Part shown: in pieces, positions 1-6,036 of the stretch
Numbering within the stretch: the first letter of the stretch is position 1
Layout of the letters: each line of letters begins with the position of its first letter
Source: Paenisporosarcina sp049671445
GTDB lineage: Bacteria > Bacillota > Bacilli > Bacillales_A > Planococcaceae
DNA: 9,858 nucleotides
Direction of reading: 5' to 3'
Assembly: GCF_049671445.1 (NCBI RefSeq)
Contig: NZ_JBATUX010000131.1
Location: 1-9,858 of the forward strand
Made by a program: the position numbers and the translations under genes
The notes under the pieces: generated by a model
Databases searched by the model: none
The model's input: the letters and a program-made list of their open reading frames with translations, nothing else
Told to the model about the DNA's origin: nothing

Positions 1-329
1 GCGTTGCAGACTTCTCTTCTCGCGGATATGCTTCAACTGATGGCGACTATGTCATCCAACAAGGTGACGTTGAAATCTCGGCTCCAGGTGCAGCAATTTA
101 CTCTACTTGGAACAATGGTGGCTACAATACAATCAGCGGTACTTCAATGGCTTCACCACATGTAGCTGGTCTTGCTGCAAAACTGTGGGCATCAAACCCA
201 AGCTGGTCAAACGCAACATTGCGCGCGAACCTTCAAAACAAAGCAAAAGCAGTCGATATTAAAGGCGGCTACGGTGCCACTACTGGTGACGATTATGCAT
301 CAGGATTTGGTTTTGCACGCGTGAAATAA
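1..329 (+). CDS. Subtilisin-like serine protease (peptidase S8), C-terminal part, cut by left window edge
   Basis: The reading frame is open from base 3 to the TAA at 327-329 and gives about 108 residues, so the start, signal peptide, propeptide and the catalytic Asp and His lie outside the window. The S8 nucleophile motif GTSMASPHVAG is intact, with the catalytic Ser encoded at 144-146. The preceding segment ISAPGAAIYST is the usual substrate-pocket strand of subtilases. The chain ends about 50 residues after the motif at GFGFARVK, the normal end of a subtilisin fold, so no C-terminal PPC or other added domain is present. By family, this is a secreted endoprotease with broad specificity that probably feeds the cell on external protein. 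It is followed at once by a terminator, so it is the last gene of its transcript. The family call is secure; the exact subtype (subtilisin, thermitase-like or other) cannot be decided from this fragment. Confidence 0.95.
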   Translation, partial: VADFSSRGYASTDGDYVIQQGDVEISAPGAAIYSTWNNGGYNTISGTSMASPHVAGLAAKLWASNPSWSNATLRANLQNKAKAVDIKGGYGATTGDDYASGFGFARVK

Positions 330-346
330 AAGAATCAATTGGAAGA

Positions 347-395
347 AGGGCTGTCCTAAAAGTCATGAAATATGACTTAGGGCAGTTCTTTTTTT
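347..395 (+). terminator. Rho-independent terminator of the subtilisin gene
   Basis: An imperfect hairpin is built on AGTCAT (361-366) and ATGACT (372-377). It extends outward through CCTAA/TTAGGG and GGCTG/CAGTT pairings and ends in a T-rich run at 386-395. It begins 18 bases after the protease stop codon. Confidence 0.8.
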
Positions 396-410
396 AGTGC
401 GGTATATTTC

Positions 411-530
411 CGTTACAGACGGAAGCTTTCCGCGGGCATGGCCTCAGCCTCCTCGACGAGCAAGCTCGCCTGCGGGGTCTTCAGCTCATGCTATTCCCGC
501 TGGAGTCGCCGTCTTCCACTCCAATCAAAC
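411..530. repeat. GC-rich structured intergenic repeat, about 120 bp
   Basis: This block is far richer in G and C than its AT-rich surroundings. It shows nested complementary arms: GACGG (419-423) with CCGTC (509-513), GCGGGCATG (432-440) with CATG (487-490) plus CCCGC (496-500), and an inner CGAGC/GCTCG hairpin at 457-468. It carries the phrases CTCCTCGACGAG and TGCGGGGTCT and ends in CACTCCAATCAA. From memory, Bacillaceae and Planococcaceae genomes carry many intergenic copies of a closely similar sequence (TTCCGCGGG, CCTCCTCG, CTGCGGGGTCT, CCCGC, GGAGTC, CCAATCAA); I could not check this by search. No reading frame with a start and ribosome binding site is present. Its function is unknown: candidates are a mobile MITE/REP-like unit or a structured RNA. 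Confidence 0.7.
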
Positions 531-588
531 ATAAGTTCATAATGTGCAAAACAGAAAATTATCAACTGGTTACAATTTTCAAATGTAG

Positions 589-616
589 GTTGAGAAAAAG
601 ACTCATTTTTCTCAAC
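589..616. repeat. Perfect 11-bp inverted repeat (hairpin)
   Basis: GTTGAGAAAAA (589-599) pairs exactly with TTTTTCTCAAC (606-616) around a 6-base loop. No T-tract follows on either strand, so it is not a standard terminator. It lies 170 bp upstream of the DUF2243 start and could be a protein-binding dyad or RNA hairpin. The stretch 617-785 holds no other feature I can support. Confidence 0.5.
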
Positions 617-785
617 TTATTTGCCTTATTGTCAACCCAGTACTTTCTGTATTAAGTCAGGTCAATAGGTTGCTTGTATAGATTTTCTTAGAAAAGGCGA
701 AAATGAGTATGTAGTTTATAAACAAATACGGGGAAATGTGAAAATCTTATTATCAAATCAGAATAAGTTTTCAAAGGAGAATAGT

Positions 786-1289
786 ATGACTGAAATTAGT
801 AATTTAAATGAAAACAACCGCCATAAGTACGCCACCCGTAATTTATGGACAGGGATTCTATTCGGCCTCGGTTTAGTTGCTTTTATCGATGAGGCAGTGT
901 TTCATCAGTTATTACATTGGCATCATTTTTACGACAAATCCACGTCGGACATTGGATTAGTTTCAGATGGTTTGTTCCATTCATTCAGTTGGTTTGCAAC
1001 CATAGCTTCTTCGTTTTTATTAGCAGATTTACATCGAAGACAAGCTTTTTGGCTCAAAAGGTGGTTAGCGGGTCTGTTTCTTGGAGGAGGGGCATTCCAG
1101 TTGTTCGATGGAACCATCCAACATAAGCTTTGGGAATTGCATCAAATTCGCTACGGTGTAGATATTCGTCCATACGACATGATCTGGAATCTTACAGCTT
1201 TGGCCATGATTTTAGCTGGAGTCTTACTGATTGGTAGAGTAAAACTTCATTCCTATCAAACCGGAGATGCCAAATCGAATGGGGAATAA
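786..1289 (+). CDS. DUF2243 family integral membrane protein
   Basis: This 167-residue protein has four predicted membrane segments, near residues 19-38, 62-82, 92-108 and 132-151. Histidine clusters sit at the membrane boundaries: H40, H44, H46 and H47 after the first helix, and H113 and H119 after the third. The sequence matches my memory of the DUF2243 family (for example GILFGLGLVAFIDEAVFHQ and LFDGTIQHK). The biochemical role of this family is not established. I chose ATG 786 because AAAGGAGA at 773-780 sits at ideal spacing; an upstream in-frame GTG at 738 has GGGGA too close to it and would add 16 polar residues. The 3' end overlaps the ctaG-like gene, so the two are surely co-transcribed. 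Because of that partner and the histidines, I infer a role in respiratory oxidase assembly or in handling copper or heme at the membrane. Confidence 0.85.
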   Translation: MTEISNLNENNRHKYATRNLWTGILFGLGLVAFIDEAVFHQLLHWHHFYDKSTSDIGLVSDGLFHSFSWFATIASSFLLADLHRRQAFWLKRWLAGLFLGGGAFQLFDGTIQHKLWELHQIRYGVDIRPYDMIWNLTALAMILAGVLLIGRVKLHSYQTGDAKSNGE

Positions 1290-2088
1290 TCATAGTCATG
1301 TTGACGATAATGAATTGATTTTTCAACTCGTAATGGTTATGCCTTTTGTGGTTGCGTCGGTTTTATATTTTGTCGCTGTCGTTGTATCTAACAAGCGACT
1401 TAAAAAACAATGGTCGCCAGTACGAAGCACTTTGTGGGGTGTTGGTGTTGTCCTTGCGTTACTTGCCGTCGTCGGTCCGCTAGCAGAACGTGCTCATGGG
1501 GATTTTAGAGCGCATATGGTGGGGCATGTGCTTCTTGGCATGTTGGCACCACTACTTTTGGTTTTAGCTACACCAATGACACTTATCCTGAGAACACTCC
1601 CTGTTAGGCTAGCTAGACGTTTAACACGCCTTTTGAAGAGTTTGCCGATGCAAGTCATCACGAATCCACTGTTTGCGGCATTCCTAAATGTAGGAGGGCT
1701 TTGGTTCTTATATACGACAGAGTTGTACGTGTTGATGCAACAGAACATGATTGTGCATATCCTAGTTCACATTCATGTGTTCTTAGCGGGATATCTTTTT
1801 ACCATGTCCATAATCTATATGGAACCAATTCCGCACCGATTAAGTTTTACATACCGATCTATAGTGTTAGTTCTAGCATTCGCTGCCCATGGAATCTTAT
1901 CTAAGTATATTTATGCACATCCGCCTAGTGGAATTTCGGCAACGCAGGCTGAAACTGGCGGACAAATTATGTACTACGGTGGAGATGCAATTGAACTTAT
2001 ATTAATCGTTATTTTTTGTTTTCAATGGTACAAAAACGCACGCCCACGTGGTGTCTTATTACAAAGCTATGGTAAAGAATACGGGTGA
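1267..2088 (+). CDS. ctaG: CtaG-type cytochrome c oxidase assembly protein (Caa3_CtaG family)
   Basis: This 273-residue polytopic membrane protein has about seven hydrophobic segments (roughly 18-40, 57-71, 84-104, 133-152, 160-183, 196-213, 238-254). It carries the family's conserved histidines: H77, H83 and H87 in the AHGDFRAHMVGHVLLG stretch, and H164, H168 and H170 in VHILVHIHVF. The terminal MYYGGDAIE region is also typical. In Bacillus subtilis, CtaG is needed to form active caa3 oxidase; it is unrelated to the Cox11-type protein that shares the name. The gene starts inside the DUF2243 gene. ATG 1267 abuts GGAG at 1263-1266, too close for a good ribosome site, while ATG 1279 lies 12 bases after it and is slightly long, so either may be used and translational coupling is likely. 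No oxidase genes are in the window, and no terminator is evident after the stop. This could be a paralogue rather than the main ctaG. Confidence 0.9.
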   Translation: MPNRMGNNHSHVDDNELIFQLVMVMPFVVASVLYFVAVVVSNKRLKKQWSPVRSTLWGVGVVLALLAVVGPLAERAHGDFRAHMVGHVLLGMLAPLLLVLATPMTLILRTLPVRLARRLTRLLKSLPMQVITNPLFAAFLNVGGLWFLYTTELYVLMQQNMIVHILVHIHVFLAGYLFTMSIIYMEPIPHRLSFTYRSIVLVLAFAAHGILSKYIYAHPPSGISATQAETGGQIMYYGGDAIELILIVIFCFQWYKNARPRGVLLQSYGKEYG

Positions 2089-2140
2089 TATTGAAAAACC
2101 AACGAAAATCGGCTATACTCATTTATTAATTTACATTATT

Positions 2141-2255
2141 TTACTATTACAACTAAATCCATGATTTTTACAACTAAATTTTCAAAAATTACAACTAAGT
2201 GTCCCATTTTTACAACTAAACACTCGAATTTTACAACTAAATTTGAAAAATGATT
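2141..2255. repeat. Array 1: five 11-bp direct repeats at exact 21-bp period
   Basis: The unit TTACAACTAAA occurs at 2147, 2168, 2189 (last base G), 2210 and 2231, every start exactly 21 bases after the previous one. The 10-bp spacers differ from one another but are AT-rich, and they place T-runs and A-runs in alternation (TTTTT 2165-2169, AAAAA 2184-2188, TTTTT 2207-2211, AAAAA 2246-2250). Two helical turns is about 21 bp, so all five sites face the same side of the DNA and the A-tracts are nearly in phase, which predicts curvature. A second array with the same core and partly the same spacers lies at 8553-8669. It is not a CRISPR: repeats and spacers are far too short. It could be an iteron-like or regulator-binding cluster, or the end of a transposon that binds several transposase subunits. 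The function is unknown. Confidence 0.85.
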
Positions 2256-2440
2256 AAAACACACTACTTTAACAAGGTATTTAGCTCGCTAAGTATCAAA
2301 AACCACTGCTCCATAGTCAAAATCATGAAAAAGAGGAGCTAATGACTACATCATTTAGCATCTCTCTCATGCGGAACGTGGGGCCAGCGTAAATGTACGA
2401 TTACAGAACCTATTACAAAGAACCATTTTGTGCTCATAAT
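2256..2440. other. Gene-free stretch between array 1 and the terminator
   Basis: No convincing gene is present. The only structure seen is an imperfect hairpin: GCTAATGA (2338-2345) pairs with TCATTTAGC (2351-2359) apart from one bulged T. A 16-codon ORF at 2342-2392 lies inside it behind GGAG, but the spacing is only 3 bases. It may be a decayed gene start or a regulatory RNA element. A short TTAGC/GCTAA dyad sits at 2281-2292. Confidence 0.35.
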
Positions 2441-2494
2441 CAAAACACCCACTCATAATGTAGGAAACTACACACATGAATGGGTGTTTTATTT
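2441..2494. terminator. Bidirectional hairpin terminator
   Basis: AAAACACCCA (2442-2451) pairs with TGGGTGTTTT (2481-2490), and an inner TGTAG/CTACA hairpin has a GAAA loop. A-runs on the left and T-runs on the right allow termination from both strands. It lies 5 bp beyond the stop codon of the leftward small ORF, which is its most likely user. Confidence 0.8.
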
Positions 2495-2498
2495 GTAA

Positions 2499-2726
2499 TT
2501 AGTTTGGATGAATCTCTTCATTTGCTGAAGGGTCTTTTGTTACTTTACGATCTAGAGTATTTATTACTTGTTTATTTAACTCATCGACCATCAATATATC
2601 GACGGTTTTCATATCCTCGTGCATATCGAATAAGCTTATTTTGTCTGTTTTTACTCCGTCAGGATTATCTGAAAAAATCCCCGTTGCAAGTTCACGATCT
2701 TCTTCTGTGAAAACCCTTTTCTCCAT
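2499..2726 (-). CDS. Small acidic protein of unknown function, likely forespore-expressed
   Basis: The ORF encodes 75 residues starting MEKRVFTEEDRELATG and ending in KDPSANEEIHPN. It is acidic (about 18 Asp/Glu against 10 Lys/Arg), has no cysteine, no signal peptide and no membrane segment, and is probably a soluble cytoplasmic protein. I do not recognise the family. Translation is supported by AAAGGA upstream of ATG 2726 at about 10 bases spacing. Transcription is supported by a strong sigma-G-like promoter at 2784-2813, and the end by a terminator 5 bp after the stop. It follows ligD on the same strand after a 116-bp gap and could also receive ligD read-through. From the promoter I infer synthesis in the forespore, late in sporulation. 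A link to NHEJ is possible from position only. The gene model is fairly secure; the function is not. Confidence 0.7.
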   Translation of the reverse strand: MEKRVFTEEDRELATGIFSDNPDGVKTDKISLFDMHEDMKTVDILMVDELNKQVINTLDRKVTKDPSANEEIHPN

Positions 2727-2783
2727 TACATTCGCATCCTTTCAAACCAAATTCACCAGTTATGTGACAGGAACTATTCCTCC

Positions 2784-2813
2784 TAGTATGTCCGTGTGTT
2801 TTTTCACTATGCA
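2784..2813 (-). promoter_or_regulatory. Sigma-G-type (forespore) promoter for the 75-aa ORF
   Basis: On the minus strand, TGCATA (2813-2808) is followed by 17 bases and then CATACTA (2790-2784). This fits the Bacillus sigma-G consensus, about GHATR, 17-18 bases, CATWHTA, at every defined position. The expected start of transcription is near 2777, about 50 bases before the ATG at 2726. It lies within the gap after ligD, so it would serve the small ORF alone. Confidence 0.65.
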
Positions 2814-2842
2814 TCACACAAGATGAGTAAAGCTCCAATTGA

Positions 2843-4723
2843 TTATTCGATGTTTTGAAGTTGATTAAGAACATCACGGAATCTCTGTTCTTCTAGTTTT
2901 AATCTGAAATCGCGAAATGGGTTGCCTTGGTTTTTCATTCGATCTAAAACTGCTGGAATTGAAAATAAATCAGGCTTTAGGGAATCATTAACCTCTTGCC
3001 AATTTAGTGGAGTAGCAACGAGACCTTTTTCATTTCCCCGCGGAGAATATGGTGCCACTATTGTTTTGCCTTCATGATGCTGTACGTAATCCAAATACAA
3101 TTTATGTTGCCGGTTCTTTTTCAATCGCTCTGTAGTAAACCATTGAGGCTCTTGCTCGCATAAAAAGTCACAAACAAACTTGGTAAAGACACGAGTGTCA
3201 TCGTAAGAAAATTGATTCACCGGCAAAGGAATATAAACTTGGATGCCTTTGCCACCAGAAGTTTTCACAAAAGAGGGAAGACCGAACTGATCGAAAATGG
3301 CTTTCATACGTAAAGCTGCTTCTATCGCTAATGAAAACTCCTGGACTGAAGGTGGATCTAAGTCAAAAACGATTTCAGTTGGCATAGGTGTATGGATGGT
3401 TTGAAAAGGAATATGAAACTCTAGAGCAAGTTGATTTCCGAGCCATAATAAAGTCTCAACATCGTTACACATAATGTATCGAATATCCTCGTCTTTTTTA
3501 GTGGTCACAAAATCAGGAACGTAGTCAGGCGCATTTTTTTGATAAAAACTTTCGCCGAGCATACCATGCGGAAAACGAATAACTGTTAGCAAACGGTCCC
3601 GTAAAAATGGGAGCATAAAAGGAGAGATATGCTGCAAATAAAGTAAATAATCGTCTTTCTGGATAGAACTTGCCGGCCAAATGGGCTTTTCGGGATGTGT
3701 AATTTGTATGGCTTCAGGGACAGGAAAGAGTTGACGTTGTAGTTGTTGCCAGTGACAATCGCTTGGTTCCTTTTCAAAGTTAAAGGTATGGAACCGAGGT
3801 TCTCTTAAGTGTTTTCCGTCAAAATCAATGCAAGCAATTTCAACGCAAATGGATGGTTCTAACGCCCATATATTTTTACCAGTCTTCAAACCATTTGATT
3901 GGAATAGAGTAACGAGTGTTTGTAGCTCATCCTCTTTAAGACCATGGCGGAAGGTCACCACTTCGACGAGCTCATCATTGATATAAATGGCACCATGGAA
4001 AAAGCCATTACTTTTATCATATTTCGTGAGGACAACAGTGACATATCGCCAGTTTTTGATTTTTTGCCAATAGGGAGTTCGTTTATTACTTTGCCACTGA
4101 CTCATTTTTTGCTTGGCAATGATGCCTTCCCCGTTATTTACTGTGACCTTATTCCATAATTCATCGCTTTTGTCATAGACGTCGATTGCTTGAAGTTTAC
4201 GAGTGTCTTCATAATTAATTGATATAGGAAGATCCATCGTTTGAAAGAGCTTTTTTAGTTTTTGCTTACGCTTTGTGAATGCAAGATCGGTGTGACTTTC
4301 TCCTTTGACTGTCAAAAGATCGAAAGCAACAAAATGACAGGGGAATTCTTTCACATGATTCTTAATCACGCTTGGTGTTCGCATGCGCCCTCTCAGTTGT
4401 ACGATTGAAAAACTGCTTTGAACATTATTGATTAAATAAACGAGTTCTCCGTCAAGAGTTAGAGGTAAAAACGGACGAATTCGATCATGAAGCTCCTGAC
4501 AAAAACCAATGATTTCTGGAAACTGTTCACTAAGGACTTTGCCATTTCGGCTCTTCAGTTGTGCGCCATTTTCTTCCCACTCCAATAGGCAACGAAAACC
4601 ATCGTACTTCGCTTCATACAGCCAGTCTTTGCCTAAAGGGATATCTGTTGCCGCTGTTAAAAGCATCGGTTTCACTTGTGTACCTACTCTCGTTTTTTGT
4701 AGTAGCTTTTGATTAATTCCCAT
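2843..4723 (-). CDS. ligD: ATP-dependent DNA ligase LigD, ligase-polymerase type (NHEJ)
   Basis: From ATG 4723 the protein has 626 residues, close to the 611 of Bacillus subtilis LigD (YkoU). The N-terminal ligase domain has the nucleotidyl-lysine motif KYDG (K39), then SRNGK (58-62), LTLDGE (88-93), FDLL (134-137), EGIIAK (199-204) and KIKNW (221-225). The C-terminal polymerase/primase domain shows IRFPHG, the metal-binding FDLDPPS (D454 and D456), SGGKGIQVYIP (489-499) and KLYLDY with the third acidic residue (D545). There is no phosphoesterase domain, as in other Bacillus LigD proteins. LigD works with Ku to fill in and seal double-strand breaks. The frame is open to 4813, inside ku, but family alignment excludes that start. 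ATG 4723 has a weak ribosome site; GTG 4675 (giving VKPMLLT, with AGG 7 bases upstream) fits the usual N terminus and may be the true start. It is divergent from ku. Confidence 0.95.
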   Translation of the reverse strand: MGINQKLLQKTRVGTQVKPMLLTAATDIPLGKDWLYEAKYDGFRCLLEWEENGAQLKSRNGKVLSEQFPEIIGFCQELHDRIRPFLPLTLDGELVYLINNVQSSFSIVQLRGRMRTPSVIKNHVKEFPCHFVAFDLLTVKGESHTDLAFTKRKQKLKKLFQTMDLPISINYEDTRKLQAIDVYDKSDELWNKVTVNNGEGIIAKQKMSQWQSNKRTPYWQKIKNWRYVTVVLTKYDKSNGFFHGAIYINDELVEVVTFRHGLKEDELQTLVTLFQSNGLKTGKNIWALEPSICVEIACIDFDGKHLREPRFHTFNFEKEPSDCHWQQLQRQLFPVPEAIQITHPEKPIWPASSIQKDDYLLYLQHISPFMLPFLRDRLLTVIRFPHGMLGESFYQKNAPDYVPDFVTTKKDEDIRYIMCNDVETLLWLGNQLALEFHIPFQTIHTPMPTEIVFDLDPPSVQEFSLAIEAALRMKAIFDQFGLPSFVKTSGGKGIQVYIPLPVNQFSYDDTRVFTKFVCDFLCEQEPQWFTTERLKKNRQHKLYLDYVQHHEGKTIVAPYSPRGNEKGLVATPLNWQEVNDSLKPDLFSIPAVLDRMKNQGNPFRDFRLKLEEQRFRDVLNQLQNIE

Positions 4724-4730
4724 TCTTGAT

Positions 4731-4760
4731 ACATAAATATGCTCAAAACATTGCATAGTA
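4731..4760 (+). promoter_or_regulatory. Possible sigma-G-type promoter for ku
   Basis: ACATA (4731-4735), 18 bases, then CATAGTA (4754-4760) matches the sigma-G consensus except for one base in each element. A transcript starting near 4767 would begin about 20 bases before the ku ATG. The motif fits the known sigma-G control of the Bacillus subtilis ku-ligD operon, but the match is imperfect and the region is AT-rich. Confidence 0.4.
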
Positions 4761-4787
4761 AGTAAAAGAAAGCGTAGGTGTAAGCAA

Positions 4788-5615
4788 ATGCATACAGTTT
4801 GGAAAGGAAGCATTAGCTTTGGACTTGTAAATATTCCTGTGAAACTTCATACAGCGACTGAAAACAAAGATATTAAATTGCGACAACTACACAAAGAATG
4901 TAATACGCCTATTAATTATCAAAAAGTTTGTTCAGGGTGCAAAAAAGAAGTTCAAAGTGAAGATATTGTAAAAGCATATGAGTACTCGAAAAATAAGTTT
5001 GTCGTGTTGGACGATGAAGAACTGGAAAAGTTAAAGAAAGAAAATGAAGATAAGGCCGTTGAAATCATCGACTTTGTAAAACTAGAAGAAATCGATCCCA
5101 TTTATTTTGAACGCAGTTATTTCATGGCACCTGATAGTGGTGGGGGAAAAGCGTATTCTCTTTTAAGAAAAGCATTGCTGGAATCTGGCAAAATAGGCGT
5201 GGCTAAAATCATGATTCGTTCAAAAGAGCAGCTGGCCATTGTACGTGTGTTTGAAGAATTGCTCGTAATGGAAACGATTCATTTTCCGGATGAAGTGCGC
5301 AGTGCGAAAGATGTTCCGAATATTCCAAGTGAGCCAGTAGTCGTGCAAAAAGAATTAGACACGGCGCTCATGCTTGTTGACCAATTAACGACGACGTTTG
5401 AACCCGAGAAATACACAGATGACTATCGCACAGCACTAATGGAATTAATTGAAGAGAAAAAGACTGGCAAACAGACAGTCACTGTTAGCGACAAACAACC
5501 GGTTGCTCCTTCGAATGTGACAGATTTAATGTCCGCTCTCCAAGCTTCACTCGATAAAACGAAAAAGAAAAAGCCGGCACCAAGAAAGCGCGTGGCAAAA
5601 GCAAAGACTTCCTAA
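4788..5615 (+). CDS. ku: Non-homologous end joining protein Ku
   Basis: This 275-residue protein has the canonical bacterial Ku start, WKGSISFGLVNIPVKL. Conserved Ku core segments follow: YEYSKNKFVVLDDEEL, IDFVKLEEIDPIYFERSYFMAP, AYSLLRKALLESGKIGVAK and the LDTALMLVDQL region. A CxxC with a further Cys and His upstream (HKECNTPINYQKVCSGC) lies near residues 35-51. The last 25 residues are a Lys/Arg/Ala/Pro tail (KTKKKKPAPRKRVAKAKTS), known in other bacterial Ku proteins to aid DNA binding. Ku forms a homodimeric ring on DNA ends and recruits LigD. The start ATG is preceded by TAGGTG at about 8 bases, a moderate ribosome site. ku and ligD diverge across 64 bp, whereas in Bacillus subtilis they form one operon, so here their levels could be set separately. 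A hairpin terminator follows 38 bp after the stop. Confidence 0.97.
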   Translation: MHTVWKGSISFGLVNIPVKLHTATENKDIKLRQLHKECNTPINYQKVCSGCKKEVQSEDIVKAYEYSKNKFVVLDDEELEKLKKENEDKAVEIIDFVKLEEIDPIYFERSYFMAPDSGGGKAYSLLRKALLESGKIGVAKIMIRSKEQLAIVRVFEELLVMETIHFPDEVRSAKDVPNIPSEPVVVQKELDTALMLVDQLTTTFEPEKYTDDYRTALMELIEEKKTGKQTVTVSDKQPVAPSNVTDLMSALQASLDKTKKKKPAPRKRVAKAKTS

Positions 5616-5652
5616 TAGAATGTGCAAAAAAATTTTCATTACTCAAACAAAA

Positions 5653-5689
5653 ACCTCCTCAATTTTCGAGGAGGTTCATTGTATTTTTT
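5653..5689 (+). terminator. Rho-independent terminator of ku
   Basis: ACCTCCTC (5653-5660) pairs perfectly with GAGGAGGT (5668-5675) around a 7-base loop, followed by TTCATTG and a run of six T at 5684-5689. Confidence 0.8.
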
Positions 5690-5738
5690 GAATCTACTGG
5701 ATAACTCCTGTACCATTAGAAGGAAGAGGAGGGAATGT

Positions 5739-6032
5739 ATGATGACCAATGAAACACATCGAGCCACAATCATTTATACGGAAGTCGAGCGATCCATCGA
5801 TTTCTATAACCAAATGCAAAAAATTGCTACGCATCACGAATTGACCATTACACATGAAGTTGTTAAAACGGCACGGGCAGAGTTTACGCTTCATCAAGTG
5901 ATGGATGTTTCCTATAAACCCTTCTCTTCTGCAGCTGGGATCTTATATCTTCATACCAACCAAGGCGTATTTCCTTTTAATATTCACAGCAATCCACAAA
6001 ATTTTATCGATACATTTCGTTCTTTAAAATAA
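5739..6032 (+). CDS. Small protein of unknown function (97 aa)
   Basis: The chosen ATG at 5739 (or its in-frame neighbour 5742) follows GAGGAGGG at 5726-5733 at good spacing; the open frame upstream of it overlaps the ku terminator and is ignored. The product has no membrane segment or signal peptide. It alternates short polar strands with one C-terminal helix (NPQNFIDTFRSLK). The closing pattern GILYLHTNQGVFPFNIHSNPQNFIDTFR resembles the last strands and helix of small bacterial PH-like folds, but this is a shape-based guess. Nearby genes give no clear clue: ku ends 123 bp upstream with a terminator between, and the CapA-like gene converges from the right with only 4 bp between the stops. 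No separate terminator is visible, so the two transcripts probably overlap. Confidence 0.75.
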   Translation: MMTNETHRATIIYTEVERSIDFYNQMQKIATHHELTITHEVVKTARAEFTLHQVMDVSYKPFSSAAGILYLHTNQGVFPFNIHSNPQNFIDTFRSLK

Positions 6033-6036
6033 ACAA

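Noticed and set aside
2141..2255. CRISPR array
   Set aside because: Repeats are 11 bp and spacers 10 bp, and no cas gene is present.
2342..2392. 16-codon ORF with GGAG in front
   Set aside because: Spacing to the ATG is only 3 bases, the product matches nothing known, and it lies in an imperfect hairpin.
3586..3777. Minus-strand 63-codon ORF inside ligD
   Set aside because: It is an out-of-frame shadow of the polymerase domain with no ribosome site.
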